Shown here in pieces: positions 26,574-37,309 of a stretch of 64,000 nucleotides of DNA. The stretch lies in contig NZ_CP080095.1 in NCBI RefSeq assembly GCF_019428685.1, forward strand, positions 3,410,001 to 3,474,000. Reading direction: 5' to 3'. The DNA comes from Paraburkholderia edwinii. Lineage in GTDB: Bacteria; Pseudomonadota; Gammaproteobacteria; Burkholderiales; Burkholderiaceae. The notes beneath the pieces are model-generated. The model was not told where the DNA came from. It worked only from the letters and a program-made list of their open reading frames with translations, and ran no database searches. Both the position numbers and the translations under genes were made by a program. Every line of letters starts with the position of its first letter. Position 1 is the first letter of the stretch.

Positions 26574-27911
26574 ATGACCGATTCGCTTACCCGCCATCAT
26601 GCGTCGATCCGACCCGGCAAAACGCTGCGCACGCTCGGCGTATTCGAAGAGTACTTCTGGCTGCTGCAGCAACGCGTGCCGCGCACGACCGTCGTCGCCG
26701 CGGAAGTCGAAGGACGCACGACGGTCGAGCAATGGTCGGCGGCGCTCGCCGCCGTGCAGGCGCACCACACCCTTCTGTCTTCGCGCATTCGTCAGCGGCC
26801 CGGCTTTCGTCCGTGCTTCGAGCTGATGCCCGACGCCCCGCTCGCGCTGCAAGTCGTGCCGAGCGAATCGGGCACGCGTCTTTTCGAGCTGGTATCGACG
26901 GAATTGGCCACGCGTTTCGGTCCCGACGATGCGTTGCTGCGCACCTCGATTCTTTACGGCCGCGACCGCACGACGCTGGTGCTGGGCGGCCATCATGCGG
27001 CACTGGACGGCGCATCGCTGATTCTGCTGGTTCGTGATCTGATGCGCGCACTGGCCGGTGAGGCGCTCGGCAGTCCGCATGCGATGCCGCCGTCGCACGA
27101 TGAACTGCTCGGGATGTCGACGAGCGAGCAGTCCGCGGCGCTTGCGTTACCATCGCGTGCGCCGGATTCGGCGGGTTTGCTGGATTGGTCGCGCATTGGA
27201 ATGGACGGTCGTGCGCATGACGACTCGCGCTCCGCCTCCGAAGCGCCGCTCGCGGCTGGCGACGAGCAGCCGCTACTTCAGCAGATCTGGCTCGAACCGT
27301 CAGTCACCTCACTCGTGACGCGGCGCGCCCGCGAAGAACAGGCGTCCGTGCATGCCGCGCTGTGCGCGGCCGTGATGCTCGCGGGACGCGCCCTGTCGCG
27401 CGCGTGGCGCGACCATACGATCCGCTGCGCGAGTTCGCTCGATACGCGCGCGTTGCTTGGCGCAAGCGAGCACCTCGGGCTCTTTCCGACGCAGCGCAGC
27501 GCGGAGCTGGAACCGTCCGCGACGCTCTCGTTCTGGGATCTTGCGCGCGCCATCAAGCAGAGTCTCGCGATCCGGCGCACCGCGGTCGAGGCCGCGGGCG
27601 GCTTTTCGACGCCCGTGCTCGAGATGATCGCGGCCGGCGCCAGCCCGGACCGGCTCGTGATCGGCAGCCGCCAGCGCGCGCCGACGCTGCGTATCGACAA
27701 CTATGGGCGGCTCGCCATTCCAACGCAGTACGGCTATGGGCGCCTGCGCATCAAGTGGGTGACGCCGGCTGCGGTACACGGCGCGCCGCAGACGCAGCAC
27801 ATTTCGGTTGCGACCGTCGACGGGCTGCTTTGCATGACCAACGTCAGCGCCGAGCCGGTGCCGGCGCTGCTGGGCACCGCAAAGCGGTTGCTGCTCGCGC
27901 AGTTAGGCTAA
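26574..27911 (+). CDS. stand-alone condensation-domain acyltransferase-like protein
   Basis: A 445-residue protein. The active-site motif HHAALDG (in GGHHAALDGASLI, near residues 142-148) matches the HHxxxDG signature of nonribosomal-peptide condensation domains and PapA5/wax-ester-type acyltransferases. A C-terminal NYGRLAIPTQYGYGRL segment sits where the DFGWG-like motif of this fold occurs. The protein has no adenylation or carrier domain and no biosynthetic neighbours, so it probably acts on a free acyl donor and an alcohol or amine acceptor. The substrate is unknown. It follows the GGDEF-EAL gene by 216 bp in the same direction and converges with the CopD-like gene. Confidence 0.8.
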   Translation: MTDSLTRHHASIRPGKTLRTLGVFEEYFWLLQQRVPRTTVVAAEVEGRTTVEQWSAALAAVQAHHTLLSSRIRQRPGFRPCFELMPDAPLALQVVPSESGTRLFELVSTELATRFGPDDALLRTSILYGRDRTTLVLGGHHAALDGASLILLVRDLMRALAGEALGSPHAMPPSHDELLGMSTSEQSAALALPSRAPDSAGLLDWSRIGMDGRAHDDSRSASEAPLAAGDEQPLLQQIWLEPSVTSLVTRRAREEQASVHAALCAAVMLAGRALSRAWRDHTIRCASSLDTRALLGASEHLGLFPTQRSAELEPSATLSFWDLARAIKQSLAIRRTAVEAAGGFSTPVLEMIAAGASPDRLVIGSRQRAPTLRIDNYGRLAIPTQYGYGRLRIKWVTPAAVHGAPQTQHISVATVDGLLCMTNVSAEPVPALLGTAKRLLLAQLG

Positions 27912-27922
27912 GCCACGCCGCT

Positions 27923-28381
27923 TCAAAACCCGCGCGACATCACCGCGAAGCCGATCGTCACGACGCCCAGCACGAGATTCACGACGACGAGCCGCCGCAC
28001 GGTCGCGACCGCATTTGCGCCATCCGGCCACTTTTGCGCCTGCACCGCGCGGCGGATGCGCGGAAACACGGCGAAGCGGATATGGCCGAAGATCAGCATC
28101 ATCACGATGCCGAGCCCTGCCATTGCATGCAGCTGCCACATCGCGTGCGCGCCGCCGTACTGCGACAGCAGAAAGCCGCCCGACACGAGAATGACGAGCA
28201 CCGACACGCCGACCCAGTTGAAAAACCGTCCGAATACGGACTCCCACAGCGGCAGCCGCAACTGCGGCGATAGGTCGCCCAAGGCCGGACGCAGGCAGAA
28301 ATGAGCGAACACCATGCCGCCGATCCAGACGGCAACCCCCAGCAGGTGGAGAAAGAGCGCGATTTCGATCGCTTTGGTCAT
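27923..28381 (-). CDS. CopD family membrane protein
   Basis: A 152-residue protein with four hydrophobic helices. The first contains LFLHLLGVAVWIGGMVFAHF; the His and the WIGG turn are typical of CopD-like proteins. A second His is in QLHAMAGLGIVMMLIFGH. Members are associated with copper handling or with haem-containing membrane oxidoreductases, but the exact role of these short stand-alone forms is unknown. No copper genes (copA, copC) lie nearby. It converges on the condensation-domain gene with 11 bp between stops. Confidence 0.8.
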   Translation of the reverse strand: MTKAIEIALFLHLLGVAVWIGGMVFAHFCLRPALGDLSPQLRLPLWESVFGRFFNWVGVSVLVILVSGGFLLSQYGGAHAMWQLHAMAGLGIVMMLIFGHIRFAVFPRIRRAVQAQKWPDGANAVATVRRLVVVNLVLGVVTIGFAVMSRGF

Positions 28382-28648
28382 TCGTTTTCCTCTGTCGTAT
28401 CGGTGTGGTATCGACGCGGTGTATCGATGGGGGCCGCGGCCGGATTGCGCATTCGACCACCCACGCGCCGCGCAGTTCAGTTCATCGCGCGCGGCATGTG
28501 GCGATGCGCTGCCGATGCACTGCCGATGTTCTGCCGCAGTGCTGCTATTGCTATCTGCGATGCGTCGCGTCGCAAGCGATGCTGAGCCCGTTTGGGTTTT
28601 ACTGGCTCATTAACGTACGAGCCTTTTTATCGGACGACATGAGCCACT
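28382..28648. other. intergenic region with an 11-bp repeat
   Basis: Region between the CopD-like gene and the parC terminator. Three 11-bp units (GATGCGCTGCC, GATGCACTGCC, GATGTTCTGCC) lie at 28503-28535. No gene, tRNA or strong hairpin was seen. Confidence 0.6.
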
Positions 28649-28698
28649 AAAAAATTCGCGGCGTGCCACGCATTCCGGAGAATGCAGGGCACGCCGCG
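28649..28698 (-). terminator. terminator of the parE-parC operon
   Basis: An 11-bp outer stem (28657-28667 with 28688-28698) encloses a second stem of GCATTC with GAATGC. On the minus strand it is followed by AATTTTTT, giving six T residues at 28654-28649. Confidence 0.92.
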
Positions 28699-28745
28699 TG
28701 TTCCGGCTGCTTGCGAGAAGAGTTCTAAGGCATGCTCGCGTCCAG

Positions 28746-31073
<2,328 letters not shown>

Positions 31074-31102
31074 CTACGTTCCGTGTCCGTGTTGCGGCTG
31101 GT

Positions 31103-31151
31103 GCTGCAGGCTTTCGCTGCAGGCTTTCGCTTCAGCCCGCGTTTCAGCTTA
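31103..31151. repeat. 13-bp tandem repeat adjoining the parE stop
   Basis: GCTGCAGGCTTTC is repeated at 31103-31115 and 31116-31128, followed by two degenerate units (31129-31148) that run directly into the parE stop (complement of 31149-31151). It fills most of the parE-parC gap. Confidence 0.75.
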
Positions 31152-33140
31152 GATATCCGCTTCGACCTCGTTGCCCTTCTCTTCGAGCCAGCTGCGCCGC
31201 GACGCCGCTTCGCCCTTGCCCATCAGCATCGTCATGCGCGCAACGGTCTTTTCGAAGTCGAGTTCGCCGAGCGCGATCGGCGACAGGCGCCGCGTGTCCG
31301 GGTTCATCGTGGTGTCCCACAGCTGCTCGGCGCTCATTTCGCCCAGGCCCTTGAAGCGGCTGATGGTCCATGCGGTTTCGCGCACGCCGTCCTTGCGCAG
31401 CTTGTCGAGAATCGCTTCGAGTTCGCCTTCATCGAGTGCATAGAGCTTCTGCGCGGGCTTCTTGCCGCGCGCGGGCGCATCGACGCGAAACAGCGGCGGC
31501 CGCGCGACGAACACGTTGCCGCGCTCGATCAGCTGCGGGAAGTGCTTGAAGAACAACGTGAGCAGCAGCACCTGGATATGCGCGCCGTCGACGTCCGCAT
31601 CCGACAGGATGCAGATCTTGCCGTAGCGCAGGTTCGACAGGTCGACGGTGTCGTCGGGGTTATGCGGGTCGACGCCGATCGCCACCGAGATGTCGTGTAC
31701 CTCGTTATTCGCGAACAGCCGGTCACGCTCGGTTTCCCAAGTGTTGAGCACCTTGCCGCGCAAAGGCAGGATCGCCTGGAATTCCTTGTCGCGGCCCATC
31801 TTCGCGGAGCCGCCGGCCGAATCGCCCTCGACGAGGAACAGTTCGTTGCGATCGATTTCGGTCGATTCGCAATCGGTGAGCTTGCCGGGCAGCACCGCCA
31901 CACCCGAGCTCTTGCGCTTTTCGACCTTCTGGCCCGCGCGCGTGCGCGCCTGCGCCTGCTTGATCACGAGATCGGCAAGCTTTCTGCCGTGCTCGACGTG
32001 CTGGTTCAGCCACAGTTCGAGCGCCGGACGCGCGAACGACGACACGAGCTTCACCGCGTCGCGGCTATTGAGGCGTTCCTTGATCTGGCCTTGGAACTGC
32101 GGATCGAGCACTTTCGCCGACAGCACGAACGAGACGCGCGCGAACACGTCTTCGGCGAGCAGCTTCACACCCTTCGGCTGCAGGCTGTGCAACTCGACGA
32201 AGCTCTTCACCGCCTGAAAAAGGCCTTCGCGCAGGCCCGCCTCGTGCGTACCGCCGGCCGGCGTCGGAATCAGGTTCACGTACGACTCGCGCGTGAGCGG
32301 CCCTTCCTCGCTCCACGCGACGACCCACGCGGCGCCTTCGCCCTCGGCAAAGGTTTCCTCATTCGAGCGCGAGCTTTCCGCATAGCGCTCGCCTTCGAAC
32401 AGCGGGATCAGCAGGTCGCTGCCGGCCATGCCTTCGAGCAGATAGCCGCGCAGACCGTCTTCGTACTTCCAGCTTTGCCGCTCGCCGGTCTTTTCGTTGA
32501 CGAGCACGACTTCGACGCCCGGCAGCAGCACTGCTTTCGAGCGCAGCAGCCGTTGCAGTTCGCCGACCGGCAGGTTCGGCGAATCGAAATACTTGGCGTT
32601 CGGCGCGACCGTCACGCGCGTGCCGGTTTTCTTTTCGCCGCGCTCGGCCGCGCGCACCTTGAGCGGCTTGACGACGTCGCCGTTCGAAAAGCCGAGGTCG
32701 GCGACCTTGCCGTCGCGCCAGACGGTAACGTCCAGACGCGTGGACAGCGCGTTCGTGACCGACACGCCGACGCCGTGCAGACCGCCCGAGAACGTATAGG
32801 CGCCGCCCGCGGCCTTGTCGAACTTGCCGCCCGCGTGCAGGCGCGTGAAGACGATCTCGACGACGGGCACGCCTTCGTCGGGATGCAGACCGAACGGAAT
32901 GCCGCGGCCGTCGTCATCGACGGACACCGACTGGTCGGCGTGCAGCGTGACCGTAATCTGTTTGCCGAAGCCACCGAGCGCCTCATCGGACGCGTTATCG
33001 ATGACTTCCTGGATGATGTGCAGCGGATTCTCGGTGCGCGTGTACATGCCGGGCCGCTGCTTGACCGGCTCGAGTCCCTTCAGCACCTTGATCGACGCTT
33101 CGCTATACCCAGCGTTTGCGTTTGACTTCTTCGTAGACAT
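31149..33140 (-). CDS. parE: DNA topoisomerase IV subunit B (ParE)
   Basis: A 663-residue ATPase subunit. The GHKL ATP-binding domain shows EVIDNASDEALGG, DDGRGIPFGLHPDEG and GGLHGVGVSVTNALS. The TOPRIM domain shows EGDSAGGSAKMGRDKEFQAI, LPLRGKVLNTWE and SDADVDGAHIQVL, the metal-binding acidic cluster. QRPGMYTRTENPLH near the N-terminus and the short C-terminus (no GyrB insert) favour ParE over GyrB. It is the first gene of the parE-parC pair. A palindromic TGTCCACA region lies just upstream. Confidence 0.97.
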   Translation of the reverse strand: MSTKKSNANAGYSEASIKVLKGLEPVKQRPGMYTRTENPLHIIQEVIDNASDEALGGFGKQITVTLHADQSVSVDDDGRGIPFGLHPDEGVPVVEIVFTRLHAGGKFDKAAGGAYTFSGGLHGVGVSVTNALSTRLDVTVWRDGKVADLGFSNGDVVKPLKVRAAERGEKKTGTRVTVAPNAKYFDSPNLPVGELQRLLRSKAVLLPGVEVVLVNEKTGERQSWKYEDGLRGYLLEGMAGSDLLIPLFEGERYAESSRSNEETFAEGEGAAWVVAWSEEGPLTRESYVNLIPTPAGGTHEAGLREGLFQAVKSFVELHSLQPKGVKLLAEDVFARVSFVLSAKVLDPQFQGQIKERLNSRDAVKLVSSFARPALELWLNQHVEHGRKLADLVIKQAQARTRAGQKVEKRKSSGVAVLPGKLTDCESTEIDRNELFLVEGDSAGGSAKMGRDKEFQAILPLRGKVLNTWETERDRLFANNEVHDISVAIGVDPHNPDDTVDLSNLRYGKICILSDADVDGAHIQVLLLTLFFKHFPQLIERGNVFVARPPLFRVDAPARGKKPAQKLYALDEGELEAILDKLRKDGVRETAWTISRFKGLGEMSAEQLWDTTMNPDTRRLSPIALGELDFEKTVARMTMLMGKGEAASRRSWLEEKGNEVEADI

Positions 33141-33479
33141 GGCTTGCTCGGGTCCGTCGGTTCATCGTTGTCCACAAGTCCTGTGGACATCTGCGTGGAC
33201 AATGCGTTGAATTTTCAAAAAAAGCGAAACGAAACAACGGAATGGAACGTTTGCACGATGCACGGGCAGTTTGACTGCCCGCGCGGCTGTGTGCCTGCAC
33301 CGCGCGCAAACGCCCGTGGGATGGCGTCTGCGGCGCGCGCTAGCCAGCAGCGGATTCGCGGGTATTGTACTGATTTCGATGCGCGCGGCAATTTGGATCG
33401 GGCAGGATTGGCCGTTTGGGGGAGCCTGCCCGCGTGATGTTGGTGTTTTTTGCTCCCCGGCGTTTTCGATTTCCGGCTT
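33141..33479. other. parE upstream region with a TGTCCACA palindrome
   Basis: TTGTCCACA (33168-33176) and TGTGGACAT (33182-33190) form a palindrome with 8-bp arms around AGTCC, and a third copy, CGTGGACAA, lies at 33194-33202. The sites lie 28-62 bp before the parE start, a normal place for an operator; each differs from the DnaA box TTATCCACA at one or two positions. The remaining 280 bp, to the uup stop, contain no gene that can be supported. Confidence 0.55.
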
Positions 33480-35405
33480 TTACTTCCCCTTGCTCTCCAG
33501 CTCATCCCACCGCTCGATCGCCACCAGCAATTCCTCGTCGATTTCCGCGTAACGCTGTGTGAGGCGCGTGCCTTCCTGCGCGTCCTTCGCGAAGATCGAG
33601 CCGTCTTCGAGTTGCGCAGCGATGGTTTTCTGCTCGCCTTCAAGCGCTGCGATCCGTTCCGGCAGCGCCTCGAGTTCGCGCTGCTCCTTGTACGACAGTT
33701 TCACCGACCGTTGAGCATTGCGGCCCGCCGCGCTTTCCTTCGGCGCCGTCTCCTTCACCGCTTCCTTCGGCGTGTCGCGCTGCGCGAGCTGTTCGGAGCG
33801 GTCGCGCTGCGTCTGCCAGTCGGTGAAGCCGCCGACGTACTCGCGCCACTTGCCCTCGCCCTCCGACGCGATCACCGAGGTCACGACGTTGTCCAGAAAC
33901 GCACGATCGTGGCTCACGAGCAGCACGGTGCCGTCGTAGTCGGTCAGCAGTTCTTCGAGCAGTTCGAGCGTCGGAATGTCGAGATCGTTGGTCGGTTCGT
34001 CGAGCACCAGCACATTCGCCGGACGCGCGAACAGCCGCGCGAGCAGCAGCCGGTTGCGTTCGCCGCCTGACAGCGACTTCACCGGCGAGCGCGCACGTTC
34101 CGGCGCGAACAGGAAATCGCCGAGATAGCTCATCACGTGCTTCTTCGCGCCGTTGATCTCGACCCAGTCGCTGCCGGGGCTGATCGTGTCGGCGAGGCTC
34201 TTTTCCTGATCGAGTTGCGCGCGCATCTGATCGAAATACGCAACCTGCAGGTTCGTGCCGACCCGCACACGCCCTTCGTCAGGCTGCAATTCGCCGAGAA
34301 TCAGCTTGAGCAGCGTCGTCTTGCCCGCGCCGTTCGGACCCACGAGGCCGATCTTGTCGCCGCGCATCAGCGTGGCCGAAAAGCGATCGACCACGGTGCG
34401 CCCGCCGAAGCGCTTCGTCACGTCGGTCAGTTCCGCGACGATCTTGCCGGACTTCTCGCCCTGCGCGACGTCGAGCTTCACGTTGCCCTGCACGTTACGG
34501 CGATCGGCACGCTCGTTGCGCATCTGCACGAGCCGCGCAATGCGCCCGACGCTGCGCGTGCGGCGCGCTTCGACGCCCTTGCGAATCCACACTTCTTCCT
34601 GAGCAAGCAGCTTGTCGAACTTGTCGTTTTCGATGCGCTCGACTTCGAGCTGCTGCGCCTTGCGCGTCTGATACGCCGAGAAGTTGCCCGGGTAGGACAG
34701 CAGCCAACCGCGGTCGAGCTCGACAATGCGCGTCGCGATGCGGTCGAGAAACGCGCGATCGTGCGTGATGAAAAGCAGACCCGCGCGTTGCGAAAGCAAC
34801 AGATCTTCGAGCCAGCGGATGCCGTCGAAGTCAAGGTGATTGGTTGGCTCGTCGAGCAGCAGCACGTCGGGCTGCAGCACGAGCGCGCGTGCCAGCGCGA
34901 CGCGTTTTTGCATGCCGCCCGACAGCGCGTCGACTTGTGCGTCGCCATCGAGGCCGATCTGCGCAAGGGTGGTCGAAACGCGCGTGCGCCAGTTCCATGC
35001 ATCGGTGGCATCGAGCGACGATTGCAGCGTGTTCATGCGCGAGAGCAAGGTATCGTGCGCCGCGCCTTCGGGTGTCTCGGCCAGCGCGTGCGCGACGCGG
35101 TCGTATTCGTCGAGCAGTTCGCGCGCATGCGCGAGGCCGCCCGCGACCGTGTCGAACACCGACGTGCCCGCTTCGAACTCGGGCTCCTGCGGCACATAGA
35201 CGGTGACGAGATTCTGTTGACGCGTCACGAGCCCGTCGTCGGGCTTCGCGAGGTCCGCGACGATCTTCAGCAGCGACGACTTGCCCGCGCCATTGCGGCC
35301 AATCAGGCCGACGCGCTCGCCGGCTTCGAGCGAAAAGTCCGCGTGATCGAGCAACGCGACGTGGCCGAACGCGAGTTGCGCCCCGGTGATGGTGTAAAGC
35401 GACAT
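33480..35405 (-). CDS. uup: ABC-F family ATPase (Uup)
   Basis: A 641-residue protein with two ABC domains and no membrane part. The first has GRNGAGKSSLLK, LSGGMQKRVALA and LLLDEPTNHLD; the second has GPNGAGKTTLLK, LSGGERNRLLLA and LVLDEPTNDLD. The C-terminal 75 residues form a coiled coil (LSYKEQRELEALPERIAALE), the DNA/ribosome-contacting tail typical of Uup. ABC-F proteins act on the ribosome; Uup in E. coli also limits precise transposon excision. The repeats near 35471-35542 lie upstream. Confidence 0.95.
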   Translation of the reverse strand: MSLYTITGAQLAFGHVALLDHADFSLEAGERVGLIGRNGAGKSSLLKIVADLAKPDDGLVTRQQNLVTVYVPQEPEFEAGTSVFDTVAGGLAHARELLDEYDRVAHALAETPEGAAHDTLLSRMNTLQSSLDATDAWNWRTRVSTTLAQIGLDGDAQVDALSGGMQKRVALARALVLQPDVLLLDEPTNHLDFDGIRWLEDLLLSQRAGLLFITHDRAFLDRIATRIVELDRGWLLSYPGNFSAYQTRKAQQLEVERIENDKFDKLLAQEEVWIRKGVEARRTRSVGRIARLVQMRNERADRRNVQGNVKLDVAQGEKSGKIVAELTDVTKRFGGRTVVDRFSATLMRGDKIGLVGPNGAGKTTLLKLILGELQPDEGRVRVGTNLQVAYFDQMRAQLDQEKSLADTISPGSDWVEINGAKKHVMSYLGDFLFAPERARSPVKSLSGGERNRLLLARLFARPANVLVLDEPTNDLDIPTLELLEELLTDYDGTVLLVSHDRAFLDNVVTSVIASEGEGKWREYVGGFTDWQTQRDRSEQLAQRDTPKEAVKETAPKESAAGRNAQRSVKLSYKEQRELEALPERIAALEGEQKTIAAQLEDGSIFAKDAQEGTRLTQRYAEIDEELLVAIERWDELESKGK

Positions 35406-35735
35406 GGAAGGATGATCAGGCAGCGATGAGGCGAAACGCTTATTGTACCGGGCGGCTTGCGGGGTGACGCGGGACTGACTGAGGAGCGGGTTGCGCGACT
35501 CGCTGCGGGACTGGCTGAGGAGCGGGTTGCGCGACTCGATGCGGGACTGATGGCGAGGGCTGACTGCGAAGCGGATCGCGCCACTCGCTGTGGGAAGGGT
35601 GTCCTGCGATGTCGTGGGTTGCGATGCCGTGCCTGGCCATACCGTGGTTTGTGGCGGAAGGCAGCGCCGGGTGTCGGCGCCTTGCCTTCCGCGTTATTTC
35701 ATCTGCTTTGCTTCACCTGCTTTGCTTGACCCGCG
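35406..35735. repeat. intergenic region with a 36-bp tandem repeat
   Basis: A 36-bp unit beginning GGGACTGACTGAGGAGCGGG is present at 35471-35506 and 35507-35542 (two differences), with a third partial start at 35543. 36 is three times the 12-bp unit common elsewhere in the window, though the sequence is different. It lies between the DUF4399 gene's 3' end and the uup start. No other gene or hairpin with T-run is apparent. Confidence 0.8.
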
Positions 35736-36137
35736 TTACTTCACATGCACGGTAATCGTCTGGCTCCACTCGGGGCCATACGAGCGATGCGCGCCATCGC
35801 CGAATTGCAGCGTCAGCGTGTGATCACCGGGCGGCAGCGTGATCTCGGTTTCGGTCTGCCCTTTGCCGAAATGAATCGATTTGTCGTTGGCGGGAATCAC
35901 GGTGCCCTTGGGCACTGGCTGCCCGTCGATCAGCAGATGATGATGACCGGTACCCTCCGTCATCGTGCCGGCGGGCGCGATTTTCATACCCTCGACGGCA
36001 AACTTCACGTGCACGGGGTTCGACACGGTCGCGCCGTCCTTGGGTTCGATGAACGACACGCCATTGGCCCGCGCAACACCCGATGCAACCAGCAGACCGA
36101 CGCACAGCGCGAAACCCAGCAATCTGTTCTTAAACAT
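35736..36137 (-). CDS. exported DUF4399 domain protein
   Basis: A 133-residue protein with a clear signal peptide (FALCVGLLVASGVARA, cleavage after about residue 24). The mature part contains VSFIEPKDGATVSNPVHVKF, GTGHHHLLIDGQPVPKGTVI and LPPGDHTLTLQFGDGAH. These match DUF4399, a periplasmic beta-sandwich domain with a His-rich centre; metal binding is possible but unproven. It stands alone between uup and the divergent rubredoxin gene. Confidence 0.9.
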   Translation of the reverse strand: MFKNRLLGFALCVGLLVASGVARANGVSFIEPKDGATVSNPVHVKFAVEGMKIAPAGTMTEGTGHHHLLIDGQPVPKGTVIPANDKSIHFGKGQTETEITLPPGDHTLTLQFGDGAHRSYGPEWSQTITVHVK

Positions 36138-36367
36138 CGTCTTCTCCTTGAGATAACGGCCCGTGACAGGACACGCTGGCGCGCAAAGGCCGCGCGCTCA
36201 AGCATACTCCGCCGATTTCGCGCACCACCCGGCGACGCGTCCGGGACTGCGACGCTTTGCCAAAAGGCGCTCAAGCGATTTCCGGTAAAATTGTGGATCG
36301 CAGCGCGTTGTCCGTCGAGGAAAGGAACAACGTGCGAATCGAGCGTTTTGAACGCGGGTTTGATCGG

Positions 36368-36565
36368 ATGGGTGAGTGCGTCGTGAGTGAAGTTGTCGAA
36401 TATAAAAGCTGGGTTTGCCTGATTTGCGGCTGGATCTACAACGAGGAAGAAGGGCTGCCGGAAGACGGCATCGCGGCAGGTACGCGCTTCGCCGAGATTC
36501 CCGATGACTGGCGCTGCCCGTTGTGCGATGTGAGCAAGTCGGAGTTTGCGGTTGTCGAGTTCTGA
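36368..36565 (+). CDS. rubredoxin
   Basis: A 65-residue protein with the two iron-binding cysteine pairs CLIC (WVCLICGWIYNEEEG) and CPLC (DDWRCPLCDVSKSEF). The aromatic and acidic pattern between them (GIAAGTRFAEIPDDW) is characteristic. It carries single electrons in the cytoplasm, for example to alkane hydroxylases or oxygen-reducing flavoproteins; no partner is adjacent. ATG at 36368 is used; a GTG at 36383 would give 60 residues, closer to usual rubredoxins. Neither start has a strong ribosome binding site. Confidence 0.93.
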   Translation: MGECVVSEVVEYKSWVCLICGWIYNEEEGLPEDGIAAGTRFAEIPDDWRCPLCDVSKSEFAVVEF

Positions 36566-36618
36566 GCGGCGCGCGGGTTGTAGTGGCTGTAGTTTGTGCG
36601 CGTTGTAGTGGCGCGTCA

Positions 36619-36647
36619 TTCGTCGATCTGGGTGGCTTTGTTATACT
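36619..36647 (+). promoter_or_regulatory. possible promoter of the tRNA-Arg gene
   Basis: A good -10 element TATACT (36642-36647) lies 61 bp before the mature tRNA and is followed by a GC-rich discriminator. The hexamer 17 bp upstream, TTCGTC, is a weak -35. Upstream, TTGTAGTGGC occurs twice, 24 bp apart (near 36578 and 36602). Confidence 0.45.
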
Positions 36648-36708
36648 CTGCCCCCTGCCGTTTGCGTTGTTTGGTGCGCTGTATAGACTTTCGGCAGTCC
36701 TGGGTCCT

Positions 36709-36783
36709 CTCCCTGTAGTTCAATGGATAGAACAAGTGCCTCCTAAGCGCTAGATACAGGTTCGATTCCTGTCGGGGGGACCA
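36709..36783 (+). tRNA. tRNA-Arg (anticodon CCT)
   Basis: 75 bases fold as a full cloverleaf. The acceptor arm is CTCCCTG with CGGGGGG (two G-T pairs), the D stem GTTC/GAAC, the anticodon stem AGTGC/GCGCT around loop CTCCTAA, and the T stem ACAGG/CCTGT around TTCGATT. A discriminator A and encoded CCA (36781-36783) follow. The anticodon CCT reads AGG arginine codons, rare in this GC-rich genome. Confidence 0.96.
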
Positions 36784-36799
36784 GTTAGCGTCGCCAGTC

Positions 36800-37105
36800 T
36801 CACGGACTTTCTTGCGGTGACCTTCGATTGCATGCCCGAGGGTCAAGCCCGTACGCGTGCGGGCCCCAATGCGACGCCGCCGCGTTCGCGACCATCAGAA
36901 TCGCGAGCTTGCCCACGTCGACGGTCGGCTGGCCACCGTCGAATTTGATCGGCGCCGCGGTCCATTCCTTGCAATCGGCATCAGCGGCATTCCGCGTCGG
37001 GGTAGCCGTCATGCTGTAGTTCAGGTTGTCCTTGATGACGTCCGCGCGCGCCGCAGACGATACGGACAAGATCAGCAATACGAAAGCGAGAGTTTGCGTT
37101 CTCAT
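36800..37105 (-). CDS. small exported protein, unknown, possibly degenerate
   Basis: A 101-residue frame with a good signal peptide (LAFVLLILSVSSAARA) and a mature part containing DNLNYSMTATPTRNAADADC and VGKLAILMVANAAASHWGPH. I do not recognise the family. The last 20 residues are Arg/Pro/Ser-rich and end 17 bp from the 3' end of the tRNA gene on the other strand, so the true C-terminus may have been replaced. It may be a truncated relic, but the signal peptide and codon pattern suggest a real gene at least in origin. Confidence 0.5.
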   Translation of the reverse strand: MRTQTLAFVLLILSVSSAARADVIKDNLNYSMTATPTRNAADADCKEWTAAPIKFDGGQPTVDVGKLAILMVANAAASHWGPHAYGLDPRACNRRSPQESP

Positions 37106-37233
37106 CGCGGCGTCCCCTGTACGCGTTGGTCGATGACCTGAGCCCGGTTAAACAGACGGCTCAGATACTACTCGCATCTTTAATGCTTGTGCTGCGCGCC
37201 GATTATCGTGTCATGGACCACGCTCCAGATGCG

Positions 37234-37266
37234 AAAAAGCCCGCGCCGTCTAAACGGTGCGGGCTT
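37234..37266 (-). terminator. distal terminator of the first DUF4148 gene
   Basis: AAGCCCGCGCCGT (37237-37249) pairs with ACGGTGCGGGCTT (37254-37266) over 13 bp (one G-T) around a CTAA loop. On the minus strand the stem runs into five T residues (complement of 37234-37238). It is about 290 bp past the DUF4148 stop, and no other minus-strand gene lies between. Confidence 0.85.
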
Positions 37267-37309
37267 CATCGCGTTCGCGTCGCGGGTGCTTCACTCACCC
37301 GAATACGAA

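Noticed and set aside
33168..33202. DnaA-box-like cluster as a replication origin
   Set aside because: Only three imperfect boxes, no AT-rich unwinding region, and no dnaA, dnaN, gidA or parAB genes nearby.
36709..36783. tRNA-Arg as a currently occupied integration site
   Set aside because: No integrase and no second copy of the tRNA 3' end was seen downstream within the window.
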